From Streptomyces tauricus (GTDB lineage: Bacteria > Actinomycetota > Actinomycetes > Streptomycetales > Streptomycetaceae), in NCBI RefSeq assembly GCF_014650955.1, contig NZ_BMVY01000002.1, positions 62,001 to 126,000 on the forward strand: 64,000 nucleotides of DNA. Direction: 5' to 3'. A program made the position numbers and the translations under genes. The notes under the pieces are model-generated. The model worked only from the letters and a program-made list of their open reading frames with translations, searched no databases and had not been told where the DNA came from. Shown here piece after piece: positions 32,242 through 41,020 of this stretch (positions are counted from its first letter, which is position 1; each line of letters begins with the position of its first letter).

Positions 32242-33226
32242 TGAGGCACTCCCTCCAGAAGTGGCAGGCGCTCACCCGGTCGGTGCCCGCCTCGGTCACC
32301 TCGTACAGGGGCGGTACGTCGGTGCGGCAGACGTCCTGGGCCATCGGGCAGCGGGGGTTGAAGGCGCAGCCGGGCGGGATGTGCATCAGGTTCGGGGGCA
32401 GGCCCTTGATCGCGTAGAGCTCGCGGCCCTTCTGGTCGAGCCGTGGGATCGACTCCAGCAGGCCCTTCGTGTACGGGTGCGCCGGGGCCTTGTAGATGTC
32501 GTGGACCGGGGCGGACTCGACGATGCGGCCCGCGTACATCACGGCGATGCGGTCGGCGACGTCCGCGACCACGCCGAGGTCGTGGGTGATGAGGATGAGG
32601 CCCATGTGCAGCTCGCGCTGCAGTTCGGCGAGCAGGTCCATGACCTGGGCCTGGACGGTGACGTCGAGGGCGGTGGTCGGCTCGTCGGCGATGATCAGGG
32701 CCGGTTCGAGGGCCAGCGCCATCGCGATCATGATGCGCTGGCGCATTCCGCCGGAGAACTGGTGGGGGTAGTCGCCGACGCGGGAGGCCGCGCCCGGGAT
32801 GCGTACCCGGTCCATCAGTTCGATCGCCTTCGCCTTGGCCTCCTTGCGGGACGCGCCCCGGTGGACGGTGAACATCTCGCCGAGCTGGGCGCCGACGCTG
32901 AGCACCGGGTTCAGGGACGACAGCGCGTCCTGGAAGATCATCGCCATCTGGGCGCCGCGGACCTTGCGCCGCTCCTCCTCCTTGAACTTCAGGAGGTCCT
33001 GGCCCTTGAAGAGGATCTCGCCCGCGGTGATCTTCCCGGGCGGGGTGTCGAGGATGCCCATGACGGCCTGCGCGGTCACGGACTTGCCGGAGCCCGACTC
33101 ACCGAGCACGGCGAGCGTCTCGCCCTCGTCCACGCTGTAGGTGACGCCGTTGACTGCCTTGGCGACGCCGTCCCGGGTCCTGAACTCCACGTGCAGGTCG
33201 CGCACTTCGAGCAGCACGGCACTCAC
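32234..33226 (-). CDS. oligopeptide ABC transporter ATPase, OppD/DppD-type
   Basis: A 330-residue ATPase, the partner of the OppF-type subunit. Walker [10 protein letters not shown], signature [19 protein letters not shown] and Walker [13 protein letters not shown] are present. The C-terminal domain has [17 protein letters not shown]. The start is GTG 33226, overlapping the permease stop codon by four bases (GTGA); this gives [15 protein letters not shown], the standard N-terminus. Coupled translation on both sides shows tight operon structure. Confidence 0.93.
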   Translation of the reverse strand: MSAVLLEVRDLHVEFRTRDGVAKAVNGVTYSVDEGETLAVLGESGSGKSVTAQAVMGILDTPPGKITAGEILFKGQDLLKFKEEERRKVRGAQMAMIFQDALSSLNPVLSVGAQLGEMFTVHRGASRKEAKAKAIELMDRVRIPGAASRVGDYPHQFSGGMRQRIMIAMALALEPALIIADEPTTALDVTVQAQVMDLLAELQRELHMGLILITHDLGVVADVADRIAVMYAGRIVESAPVHDIYKAPAHPYTKGLLESIPRLDQKGRELYAIKGLPPNLMHIPPGCAFNPRCPMAQDVCRTDVPPLYEVTEAGTDRVSACHFWRECLNG

Positions 33227-34281
33227 CTCAGCTTCGGGTCGAGGGCGTCGCGCACCGCGTCGCCGAGCATGATGAACGCGAGGACGGTGACGGCCAGCGC
33301 CCCGGCCGGCCAGAGCAGCGCGTGCGGGGCGGTGCGGATGTACTGGGACGCCGAGGAGATGTCGATGCCCCAGCTCACCGTGGGCGGTTTCAGGCCCACG
33401 CCGAGGAACGAGAGGGTCGCCTCCAGCGAGATGTACGTCCCCAGCGCGATGGTCGCCACGACGATGACCGGGGCGATAGCGTTGGGCGTGATGTGCCGCA
33501 GCAGCATCCGGGAGTTGGAGGCGCCGAGCGCGCGGGCGGCCTGGACGTAGTCGTTCTGCTTGGTGGTGATGACCGAGCCGCGGGCGATGCGGGAGATCTG
33601 CGGCCAGCCGAGCAGCACCATGAAGCCGATCACCGGCCAGATCGTGGAGCTGGTGACGACGGACAGCAGCACCAGACCGCCGAGGACGACGGGGATCGCG
33701 AAGAAGATGTCGGTGATCCGGGAGAGGACCGCGTCCCAGGCCCCGCCGAAGAACCCGGCGAGACCGCCGAGCACCGAGCCGAGGATCGCCACCCCGAGCG
33801 TGGCGCAGACGCCGACGGTGACGGAGACCCGGGCCCCGTACACCGTGCGGGTGTAGACGTCGCAGCCCTGGCCGTTGTAGCCGAAGGGGTGGCCGGGCTG
33901 GGAGCCCTCCTGGGACTTGGCGAGGTCGCACTTGAGGGGGTTGCCGGAGGCGATCAGCGAGGGCCACAGGGAGATGACGACCAGGAAGAGGATGACGAGC
34001 CCCGAGATGATGAAGACGGGGTTGCGCCGCAGGTCGCGCCAGGCGTCGGACCACAGGGAACGGGGCCGGTCCTGCGGGCCGGTGCCGTCGGGTCCGCCGG
34101 GCACCTTCTGCAGGGAGGCGCCCTCCTCGGTGGCGAGGTCCATCGCGCCGCCCATGCCGGTCGCGGCGATGGCCCCGTCCTCGGGGGCGCGTCCGCCGCC
34201 GGACAGGTGCGGCCCGGGCGGCATGGAGGGCAGGGGCCGGTCCGGCCGCGGCTGCTCGGGCGGCGTCGGCTGCTCAGGCAT
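33223..34281 (-). CDS. oligopeptide ABC transporter permease, OppC/DppC-type
   Basis: A 352-residue membrane subunit with about six helices and the permease EAA loop GASNSRMLLRHITPNAIAPV. The first 75 residues are a Pro/Gly-rich cytoplasmic extension, then PRSLWSDAWRDLRRNPVFII leads into helix 1. A Cys-containing periplasmic loop between helices 1 and 2 (LKCDLAKSQEGSQPGHPFG then NGQGCDV) is characteristic of this branch. ATG 34281 overlaps the DppB stop by eight bases. Confidence 0.92.
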   Translation of the reverse strand: MPEQPTPPEQPRPDRPLPSMPPGPHLSGGGRAPEDGAIAATGMGGAMDLATEEGASLQKVPGGPDGTGPQDRPRSLWSDAWRDLRRNPVFIISGLVILFLVVISLWPSLIASGNPLKCDLAKSQEGSQPGHPFGYNGQGCDVYTRTVYGARVSVTVGVCATLGVAILGSVLGGLAGFFGGAWDAVLSRITDIFFAIPVVLGGLVLLSVVTSSTIWPVIGFMVLLGWPQISRIARGSVITTKQNDYVQAARALGASNSRMLLRHITPNAIAPVIVVATIALGTYISLEATLSFLGVGLKPPTVSWGIDISSASQYIRTAPHALLWPAGALAVTVLAFIMLGDAVRDALDPKLR

Positions 34282-35197
34282 AGCGGATCCTCGGGTCGAG
34301 TACGGCGTACAGGAGGTCGACCAGCAGGTTGGCCACCAGGAAGACGAGGACGAGGACGGTCACGAAGCCGACGACGGTCTGGGTGTTCTGGCGCAGGATG
34401 CCCTGGTAGAGCTGGAAGCCGACGCCGTGGATGTTGAAGATCCGCTCGGTGACGATCGCGCCGCCCATCAGCGCGCCGATGTCGGTGCCGATGAAGGTGA
34501 CCACCGGGATGAGGGAGTTGCGCAGCAGGTGCCGGGTGATGACCCGGCGCCGGGGCAGGCCCTTGGCGATGGCCGTGCGGACGTAGTCGGCGCGCCGGTT
34601 CTCCGCGATGGACGTGCGGGTCAGCCGGGTCACATAGGCCAGGGAGACGGACGCGAGGACGAGGCCGGGCACGATCAGCTCGTCGAAGGGTGCCTCCGAG
34701 GAGACGGACGGGCTGATCCAGCCCCACTTGACGCCGAGCAGCAGCTGCAGCAGCAGACCGGTGACGAAGGTGGGCACCGAGATGACGACGAGGGTGATCA
34801 GCAGGACGCCGGTGTCGACGGGCCGGCCGCGGCGCAGTCCGGTGACCACGCCCAGCGCGATGCCGATGACGACCTCGAAGACGATAGCGACGATCGTGAG
34901 CCGGATGGTGACCGGGAAGGCGGTCGACATCAGCTCGGTGACCTCCTGCCCGTTGAACGCGGTGCCGAAGTCGCCGGTGAAGACGTTGCCCATGTAGGTC
35001 GCGTACTGCTGCCACACGGGCTTGTCCAAGCCGAACTCCTTGCGGAGCTGGGTCGCCGTGGCGGGGTCGCACTGCCGGTCGCCGCACAGGCCCGCGATGG
35101 GGTCGCCCATCACGTTCACCATCAGGAAGATCAACAGGGTGGCGCCGATGAAGACCGGGATCATCTGCAGCAGACGCCGGATCACATACCGTCCCAT
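34274..35197 (-). CDS. oligopeptide ABC transporter permease, OppB/DppB-type
   Basis: A 307-residue membrane subunit. Helix 1 is MIPVFIGATLLIFLMVNVMG. The conserved extracytoplasmic loop holds CGDRQCDPATATQLRKEFGL and the inner-face EAA loop is AIAKGLPRRRVITRHLLRNS. It ends DLLYAVLDPRIRYA, typical for the family. Separated from the substrate-binding gene by a strong hairpin, so it may be expressed at a lower level than that gene. Confidence 0.93.
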   Translation of the reverse strand: MGRYVIRRLLQMIPVFIGATLLIFLMVNVMGDPIAGLCGDRQCDPATATQLRKEFGLDKPVWQQYATYMGNVFTGDFGTAFNGQEVTELMSTAFPVTIRLTIVAIVFEVVIGIALGVVTGLRRGRPVDTGVLLITLVVISVPTFVTGLLLQLLLGVKWGWISPSVSSEAPFDELIVPGLVLASVSLAYVTRLTRTSIAENRRADYVRTAIAKGLPRRRVITRHLLRNSLIPVVTFIGTDIGALMGGAIVTERIFNIHGVGFQLYQGILRQNTQTVVGFVTVLVLVFLVANLLVDLLYAVLDPRIRYA

Positions 35198-35214
35198 GAG
35201 GGCTCCGGAGGTAG

Positions 35215-35248
35215 GCGGGGGCGCCCGTGTGTCGACGGGCGCCCCCGC
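35215..35248 (-). terminator. intercistronic hairpin after peptide-binding lipoprotein gene
   Basis: GCGGGGGCGCCCGT pairs perfectly over 14 bases with ACGGGCGCCCCCGC around GTGTCG, three bases after the lipoprotein stop codon. Probable partial terminator or 3'-end stabiliser giving more binding protein than transporter. Confidence 0.85.
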
Positions 35249-35251
35249 GGC

Positions 35252-36892
35252 TCAGCTGACCTTGATCTCGTTGTAGACGGGCAGGCTGAACGGGTTCAGT
35301 GCCACGTTCGAGATCCGGTCCGAGTAGCCGGCGCTGCCGTTCTGGTACCAGAGCGGAATGGCGCCCATGTCGTCCCGCAGGACCTTCTCGGCGTCCTGGA
35401 AGAGGCCGACGGCCTTGGCCTGGTCGGTCTCCGCGTTGGCCTTGTCGACGAGGTCGTCGAACTTCTCGCTGGTCCACTTGCCGTCGTTGGACGAGGCGTT
35501 GGTGTAGTACAGCGGCTGCAGGAAGTTCTGGATGAGGGGGTAGTCCATCTGCCAGCCCGCGCGGAAGGGGCCCGACATCTTGGACTGGGTGATCTGGTTG
35601 CGGAAGTCGGCGAAGGTGCCGACCGGGTTGCCGACGCAGGCCTTGTCGTTGTCGAGCGCGTTGTTGACGGAGTTGCAGACGGCGTCCACCCACTCCTTGT
35701 GGGAGCCGGTGTCCGCGTTGTAGGAGATCTTGACCTGCCCACCGGGCAGCCCGCCGCCGTCCTCGATCATCTCCTTGGCCTTCTTCGGGTCGTACTCGCA
35801 GGCGTCACCGCACAGCCCCTCCTTGAAGCCGCCGGCCTCGCCGAGGACGGGCGAGGTCCAGTCGCTGGCGGGGGTGCGGGTCTTCTGGAAGATGGTCTCG
35901 GTGATCTGCTCGCGGTTGATGGCCATGGAGAGCCCGGTACGGACCTTCTCCATGCCGTCCTTGCCCCAGTTCTTGTCGTAGAACGGGAAGGCGAGGGTCT
36001 GGATGATGCCGGCGGGGGTGTTGATGTACCGGTCGCCGAGGTCGCTCTTGGCGTTCTTGAGCTGGGCGGCGGGCACGTCGTCGACGAGGTCGAGGTTGCC
36101 GGCCATCAGGTCCGTGTACGCGGTGTTGTTGTCGGTGTAGACCTTCAGGTCCACCCCGCCGTTCTCGGCCTTGTCCTCCCCCGGGTACTTGTCCCACTTG
36201 CGCATCTTCATCACGGAGCCCTTGGCGTACGAGTCGATCGTGTACGGGCCGTTGCCGACCGGCTTCTTCAGCCAGGCGGCGTGGTCGTCGAAGAACGCCT
36301 GGGGCAGCGGCGCGAAGGCGGCGTAGCCGAGGGTGTCGGGGAAGGTCGAGAACTTCTGGTTGAGCTTGATCGTGAAGGTGTTGTCGCCGGTGACCTTGAG
36401 GCCGCTCAGGGTCTGGGCCGTCTGCTTGCCGCCGTCCTCCGGGTGGACCTTGTCGTAGCCGTCGATGTACCCGAAGAAGTACGCGTTCTTCTGGTTGTTC
36501 TTGAGGCTGGCGCCGTAGTTCCAGGCGTCCACGAACGACTTGGCGGAGACTGCCTCGCCGTTGCTGAACGTCCAGCCGCTCTTGACGGTGACGGTGAAGT
36601 TCTGCGAGTCCGAGGTCTCGATCTTCTCGGCCAGCATGTCGTTGGCCTCGCCGCTCTTGGCGTCGTAGCGCTTGAGACCGCGGAAGAGCATGTCGAGGAC
36701 CTTGCCGCCCTGCACCTCGTTGGTGTTGGCCGGCTCCAGGGGGTTCTGCGGGTCGCCCCACGAGGAGCTGAGGACCCCGGAGCCGTCGCCACCGCCGCCG
36801 CCGCTGTCGTCCCCGCCTCCCCCACAGGCCGTCGCCGCGAGGGCTGCTGCCGTCGCGCATACGGCCCATCTGGCGTGTGTGGCTCCACGCAT
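35252..36892 (-). CDS. oligopeptide-binding lipoprotein (SBP family 5)
   Basis: First gene of the operon: surface lipoprotein that captures peptides for the importer. Of 546 residues from ATG 36892 (GAGGAGG six bases upstream), a short signal sequence ends in a lipobox-like LAATAC with the lipidated Cys23, followed by a Gly/Ser-Asp linker. The SBP_bac_5 fold is shown by VQGGKVLDMLFRGLKRYDAK, the family signature region FSNGEAVSAKSFVDAWNYGA and YTIDSYAKGSVMKMRKWDKY. The family resembles DppA/OppA rather than BldKB, with which it shares the plan but not close identity. An ATG five codons earlier overlaps the ribosome site and is rejected. Confidence 0.92.
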   Translation of the reverse strand: MRGATHARWAVCATAAALAATACGGGGDDSGGGGGDGSGVLSSSWGDPQNPLEPANTNEVQGGKVLDMLFRGLKRYDAKSGEANDMLAEKIETSDSQNFTVTVKSGWTFSNGEAVSAKSFVDAWNYGASLKNNQKNAYFFGYIDGYDKVHPEDGGKQTAQTLSGLKVTGDNTFTIKLNQKFSTFPDTLGYAAFAPLPQAFFDDHAAWLKKPVGNGPYTIDSYAKGSVMKMRKWDKYPGEDKAENGGVDLKVYTDNNTAYTDLMAGNLDLVDDVPAAQLKNAKSDLGDRYINTPAGIIQTLAFPFYDKNWGKDGMEKVRTGLSMAINREQITETIFQKTRTPASDWTSPVLGEAGGFKEGLCGDACEYDPKKAKEMIEDGGGLPGGQVKISYNADTGSHKEWVDAVCNSVNNALDNDKACVGNPVGTFADFRNQITQSKMSGPFRAGWQMDYPLIQNFLQPLYYTNASSNDGKWTSEKFDDLVDKANAETDQAKAVGLFQDAEKVLRDDMGAIPLWYQNGSAGYSDRISNVALNPFSLPVYNEIKVS

Positions 36893-37605
36893 GGAGTGCC
36901 TCCTCATCGGTGCGCTGCGGCTCCGGCGCCGGAGCCAGTACCTTTGCGCCCAATATCGGTGCAGAACTCACTTAGCGCACATTTGCCGACCCACATGGGT
37001 GCATGCGTCGTCCGACGGGGGCGGGCGGGTGGGCGTGAGTGGACCCACATCTCGGCTACCGGCCGGCGGGGGCGGGGGTTGCGCCGTTCCCCGCGCCCCT
37101 GAGCGGGAGGGCTGGGCCCGGGTTTTGCCTGCGGGCCCAGTGAGCGCGGGGGATGCGCAGTTCCCCGCGCCCCTGAGGGGGTGGGCTGGAGCCGGGTTTT
37201 GCCTGCGGGCCCAGTGAGCGCGGGGGATGCGCAGTTCCCCGCGCCCCTGAGGGGGTGGGCTGGAGCCGGGTTTTGCCTGCGGGCCCGGTGGGGGCGGGGG
37301 TTGCGCCGTTCCCCGCGCCCCCGAACAGGTGCGTCTTTCTGCGCGCCGGTTTTTCGGCTGCGGGCGGTGGGGGTTGATCGCGCAGTTCCCCGCGCCCCTG
37401 GCGGGGAACGGCGCGGCCCACCCCCACCGGCCGATAGCCAAGATGCGGGCCCGCACCCACCCACCCAGGGGCGCGGGGAACTGCGCAACGCCCGCCCTCA
37501 CTGGGCCGCGGACGAAACAGGGTCCAGCCCGCTCAGGGGCGCGGGGAACTGCGCAACCTTCACCCCAACCGGCCCGCAGGCGTAACACACCTGTGCAGCG
37601 GGGTG
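36893..37605. repeat. 713-base gap with array of GC-rich repeats, including 74-bp tandem units
   Basis: From about 37064 to 37566 the motif GCGCAGTTCCCCGCGCCCCT recurs. Starts at 37081, 37155, 37229 and 37303 are exactly 74 bases apart, each unit continuing with GGGCTGGAGCCGGGTTTTGC. A fifth copy at 37380 is 77 bases on. Two copies follow in reverse orientation near 37468 and 37536. All long frames here are repeat artefacts. The first 150 bases (36908-37030) are AT-richer and should hold the promoter of the peptide operon. Confidence 0.88.
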
Positions 37606-38529
37606 TTACGCGTCCAGGGGTAGCTCCCCCACGACCTGGTCGCCGCTTGTTTCGCCCGTGCGGTGGAAGCCGAGCCCCAGGTAGAACCGCTCCGGGCCGC
37701 CCTCCCCCTCCGCCCACGTGACCGTGACCACCCGGCACCGCCCCCGCCGCCGCACCTCCTCGCAGACCGCCCGCACCGCGAAGGTCCCGTACCCCCGCCC
37801 CTGCCGGCCCTCCGCGATGTTCAGCCGCCACAGGCCGGAGCGGAGCCGGTCCTCGGGGTTGTCCGGGTCGAAGCGGACATCGAAGAAGGCCATCACGAAG
37901 CCGACCAGCTCGTCACCGTCGTAGACCAGCCGCGGCCAGGCGGTCCGCGGATTCGCGTACGCCTCGGCCAGCGACTTCGCGACCGTCGAGACGAACCGCT
38001 CCTGGTCGGGCCGGACCTTCAGCGCGAGCGCAGCCTCGACGTTGTCGGGAGTGACCTCCTCCAGGCGTATGGAGGAGGCCTTCGCGGCCGCCGGCTCGGC
38101 GCCGGGCAACCCCGCCCCCACCCGCTCCGCCTCCCCCCGTTCCACACAGAACTCGTTCCCCTCCGGGTCCGCCAGTAGGAACCACCCGCCGCCGTCCGGA
38201 CGCGTCCGGTCCGCGATCAGGGTCGCGCCGAGCGCGAGCGCCCGCTCGGTCTCCGCCGCCCGCGTGCGCCCCGTCGGCCGCAGGTCGAAGTGGATGCGGT
38301 TCTTGGCCGTCTTGCCCTCCGGTACGCGCACGAAGAGCAGCCTCGGACCTCCGTCGGGGTCCTCGATCAGTGCCTCCGGGTCACCCGGCTTGTCGTCGTC
38401 GGCCAGCGGCCGGCCCAGCAACTCGCTCCAGAACAGGCCGAGATCGTAGGGATCGCCCGTGCAGTCGAAGGTGATGCTGTGGATGGCGGGGTTCCGGACG
38501 GAGACGGAAGGCATGGGGGTTCGAGTCAT
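37606..38529 (-). CDS. fusion of VOC (glyoxalase-like) and GNAT acetyltransferase domains
   Basis: A 307-residue protein. The N-terminal glyoxalase-like domain (about 12-130) has AIHSITFDCTGDPYDLGLFW, KNRIHFDLRPTGRTR and WFLLADPEGNEFCVERG, the usual metal-binding or antibiotic-binding fold. A short linker leads to a GNAT domain (about 150-305) with EVTPDNVEAALALKVRPDQE and the acetyl-CoA loop IAEGRQGRGYGTFAVRAV, ending RFYLGLGFHRTGE. ATG 38529 has GGGAGG eight to nine bases upstream; a second ATG five codons later lacks one. GNAT proteins of this type resemble spermidine or aminoglycoside acetyltransferases, so modification or detoxification is plausible but unproven. Confidence 0.88.
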   Translation of the reverse strand: MTRTPMPSVSVRNPAIHSITFDCTGDPYDLGLFWSELLGRPLADDDKPGDPEALIEDPDGGPRLLFVRVPEGKTAKNRIHFDLRPTGRTRAAETERALALGATLIADRTRPDGGGWFLLADPEGNEFCVERGEAERVGAGLPGAEPAAAKASSIRLEEVTPDNVEAALALKVRPDQERFVSTVAKSLAEAYANPRTAWPRLVYDGDELVGFVMAFFDVRFDPDNPEDRLRSGLWRLNIAEGRQGRGYGTFAVRAVCEEVRRRGRCRVVTVTWAEGEGGPERFYLGLGFHRTGETSGDQVVGELPLDA

Positions 38530-38824
38530 GGCGGGGAGCCTCCCGGACGCCCCGGCCGATGTCGAACGGTTATCGCCCCCCACCACCGGCCCCGCGTCAC
38601 ACGCACGTCCACCGCGCGTCGTGAACGTTAACCCCTCGGCGCCGTTCATCCGTTGGGGCGGAAGTGACCCGAGACCGACCGGGACCGCCGCGCGGCCCGC
38701 CAGGGTGGGACGGGAAGCCGAGGCGATGCGAACCGCCCACGGCACCCGGCCATGTCATGCCCCGCCAGGCCATGTCATGCCCCGCGTCATGACGTCACGT
38801 CACTCCTCGCAAGGAGGCCACCGC
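38530..38824. promoter_or_regulatory. divergent region upstream of the leaderless hydrolase-propeller gene
   Basis: 295 bases between divergent starts. It contains the direct repeat CCATGTCATGCCCCG at about 38750 and 38769 and a CGTCATGACGTCACGTCACT stretch just before the ribosome site GGAGG at 38815. No gene seen. These TCATG/ACGTCA repeats could be regulator sites. Confidence 0.45.
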
Positions 38825-40429
38825 ATGCCCCCCACCACCCCTGACTTCGGTCCCCTCATCGACGACTACGCCCCCCACGAAGGGCAACGCGGCTGCGACC
38901 CGGCGCCGAAGCCGGGCCTCCTCGCATTCCGCGACCTGGTGCTCGGCGCCTACCCCGCCACCCGGAGCCTGGGCATCGGCAGGGAGTGCGGCAGGCAGGG
39001 CGTCAGCGAGCACAAGGAGGGCCGGGCCTGGGACTGGGGGATCGCCGACGGCCAGGCCGCCCTCGCCGAGGAGCTCATCGGCTGGCTGCTCGCCACCGAC
39101 CGGCACGGCAACCGCCACGCCCTCGTACGCCGCCTCGGAATCATGTACATGATCTGGAACCGGCGGATCTGGCAGGCCGCACGCGCGGACGCGGGCTGGA
39201 CCCCGTACACCGGCGACAGCCCGCACACCGACCACGTCCACTTCAGTTTCGGCTGGGCGGGAGCGCGCCGGGAGACCACGTGGTGGACCGGGCGCGGGAC
39301 GGCCGCGCCGCAGGTCGGCATCGGGATCCCGTCCGTGGTGGACCACGGCTCGGGCATGGTCGTGTCCGGGGTCGACGGGACGGGGGACGTGGCGCACCGC
39401 TGGCAGAACCAGGCGGGCGGCGCGTGGTCGGCGTGGACGCCGCTGGGCCGTCCGTCCTCCGGAGCGGTGGGCCGGCCGTGGGCGCTGGTCGGCCGCTACG
39501 GCAAGCTCGCGGTGTTCGTCCGGGGCGCCGACGGGGCGCTGTGGCACACCTGGCAGTCGGAAGCGGGCGCGTGGGCGCCGGAGTGGGTGTCCCTGGGCGG
39601 CCGGCCGGCGAGCGACCCGTCGGTGGTGCTCAGCCCGAACGGCGCGCTGTCGGTGTTCGCCCGGGACCCCGAGGGGCGTATCACCCACACCTGGCAGCGC
39701 GGCCCGGAGCACGGCCACGCCTGGCACGGCAGCTGGGTCGACATGGGCGGCTCCACACAAGGACGACCCACCGTCCTCGTCGGCCGCGACGGAGGCATGG
39801 TCCTCTTCGCACGCGGCACCGACAACGCACTCCACCACCGCTGGCAGACCGGCACCGGCGGCCCCTGGTCCGACTGGAGCCCCCTCGGCGGCCACCTCAC
39901 ATCCGACCCGGCGGTGGTTCTGAGCCCCAACCGCTCCCTGTCGGTCTTCGCCCGCGGCCCCGAAGGACGTATCACCCACACCTGGCAGCGCGGCCCCGAA
40001 CTCGGCCACGCCTGGCACGACACCTGGGTCGACATGGGCGGCTCCACACAAGGACGACCCACCGTCCTCGTCGGCCGCGACGGAGGCATGGTCCTCTTCG
40101 CACGCGGCACCGACAACGCACTCCACCACCGCTGGCAGACCGGCACCGGCGGCCCCTGGTCCGACTGGAGCCCCCTCGGCGGCCACCTCACATCCGACCC
40201 GGCGGTCGTCCTCAACCCCAGCGGCGACCTCTCCGTCTTCGGACGTGACCCGCACGGCCGGGTCACCCACACCTGGCAGCGCGGCCCCGAACTCGGCCAC
40301 GCCTGGCACGACACCTGGGTCGACATGGAGGGCAGCCTCGCCACCGACCCCGACGCGCCCGTGGCCACCGGCGTACTCGCCCCACCCCGTACCCCGGCCT
40401 CGGCGGCCGATCACGCGGGCCGCGCGTGA
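38825..40429 (+). CDS. predicted LAS-type metallopeptidase domain fused to a PLL-like beta-propeller, no signal peptide
   Basis: A 534-residue protein starting at ATG 38825 after GGAGG. Residues 1-155 look like a D-Ala-D-Ala peptidase/extensin-C-type fold: His63-x6-Asp70 in SEHKEGRAWDWG and His137-x-His139 in TDHVHFSF match the zinc-ligand pattern of LAS enzymes. From about 175 onward a repeated unit of roughly 48 residues (AVFVRGADGALWHTWQ, LSVFARDPEGRITHTWQRGP, MVLFARGTDNALHHRWQTG) resembles sugar-binding PLL-like propellers. There is no Sec or Tat signal and no membrane helix, although both parts suggest a wall target. Two blocks of 97 codons are near-identical at the DNA level. Next gene 31 bases on, same strand. 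Activity and export route are inferences. Confidence 0.75.
   Translation: MPPTTPDFGPLIDDYAPHEGQRGCDPAPKPGLLAFRDLVLGAYPATRSLGIGRECGRQGVSEHKEGRAWDWGIADGQAALAEELIGWLLATDRHGNRHALVRRLGIMYMIWNRRIWQAARADAGWTPYTGDSPHTDHVHFSFGWAGARRETTWWTGRGTAAPQVGIGIPSVVDHGSGMVVSGVDGTGDVAHRWQNQAGGAWSAWTPLGRPSSGAVGRPWALVGRYGKLAVFVRGADGALWHTWQSEAGAWAPEWVSLGGRPASDPSVVLSPNGALSVFARDPEGRITHTWQRGPEHGHAWHGSWVDMGGSTQGRPTVLVGRDGGMVLFARGTDNALHHRWQTGTGGPWSDWSPLGGHLTSDPAVVLSPNRSLSVFARGPEGRITHTWQRGPELGHAWHDTWVDMGGSTQGRPTVLVGRDGGMVLFARGTDNALHHRWQTGTGGPWSDWSPLGGHLTSDPAVVLNPSGDLSVFGRDPHGRVTHTWQRGPELGHAWHDTWVDMEGSLATDPDAPVATGVLAPPRTPASAADHAGRA
39751..40203 (+). repeat. 291-bp internal repeat in propeller gene
   Basis: The segment starting CTCCACACAAGGACGACCCA at 39751 occurs again at 40042, a 291-base (97-codon) shift. 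About 160 consecutive bases are identical even at silent positions, and most of the rest is conserved. This points to recent duplication or gene conversion of propeller blades. Confidence 0.85.
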
Positions 40430-40460
40430 CGCCCCTCCCCCACCCCGTAAGGAGCCCGGC

Positions 40461-41009
40461 ATGGCCGCGTGTCACATCCCGCCCGACCACGATCCCGAAG
40501 TCATCAGGGCCGTCCACCTCGTCGGCGTCGAACTCGCCGTCTCGGACAAGGTGATGCTCGCCGGTTTCGAGGCCGGCTGGGTCGAGTCGCGTATGAACAA
40601 CCTCGACTGCGGCGACCGCGACTCCCTCGGCGTCTTCCAGCAACGCCCCAGCCAGGGCTGGGGAACCCCGGAGCAGATCCGCCACGTGCCGTACGCGGCC
40701 CGGCAGTTCTTCGTCCGCGCCGTCCGGGTCGAGGAGCAGTCACCGCACCTCACCGCCGGGCAGACGGCCCAGAAGGTGCAGCGTTCGGCCTTCCCCGACC
40801 GCTACGACCAGGCCGAGGCGAAGGCCCGCGCCCTCCTCGCCGAGGCGCGGGAGGCCACGGGCACGCCCGCGCTGCCCGCGCCGCGTGTCAGCACCGGGGT
40901 TCCGTCGGTCGTGGACCACGGCTCGGGGATGGCCGTCTTCGGCGTCGACGACACGGGCCAGGTGGTCCACCGCTGGCAGAACGAGCCGGGCGGCCCCTGG
41001 TCCACCTGA
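40461..41009 (+). CDS. lysozyme-like domain protein with truncated propeller, no signal peptide
   Basis: A 182-residue protein, ATG 40461 after TAAGGAG. Residues 10-130 share a motif with the membrane protein at 11955: VMLAGFEAGWVESRMNNLDC then GDRDSLGVFQQRPSQGWGT, with Glu42 as the candidate catalytic acid of a transglycosylase-like fold. After a short Ala/Thr/Pro linker the C-terminus begins one propeller blade, STGVPSVVDHGSGMAVFGVD and VVHRWQNEPGGPWST, almost the same as blade 1 of the upstream protein, and stops. The stop codon lies 11 bases before palindromic element C. The protein is probably a shortened form of a hydrolase-propeller fusion. No secretion signal. Confidence 0.72.
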   Translation: MAACHIPPDHDPEVIRAVHLVGVELAVSDKVMLAGFEAGWVESRMNNLDCGDRDSLGVFQQRPSQGWGTPEQIRHVPYAARQFFVRAVRVEEQSPHLTAGQTAQKVQRSAFPDRYDQAEAKARALLAEAREATGTPALPAPRVSTGVPSVVDHGSGMAVFGVDDTGQVVHRWQNEPGGPWST

Positions 41010-41020
41010 ACGACAGTGTC

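Noticed and set aside
33917-37102. 1061-codon plus-strand frame opposite the peptide permease and binding-protein genes
   Set aside because: No domain, very rich in Asp, Glu, Val and Gly as expected for reverse-strand readings; the minus-strand operon explains the region.
36968-37831. Minus-strand frames across the 74-bp repeat array
   Set aside because: Translations simply repeat (KPGSSPPPQGRGELR-type units) and differ by frame; no ribosome site; intergenic repeats.
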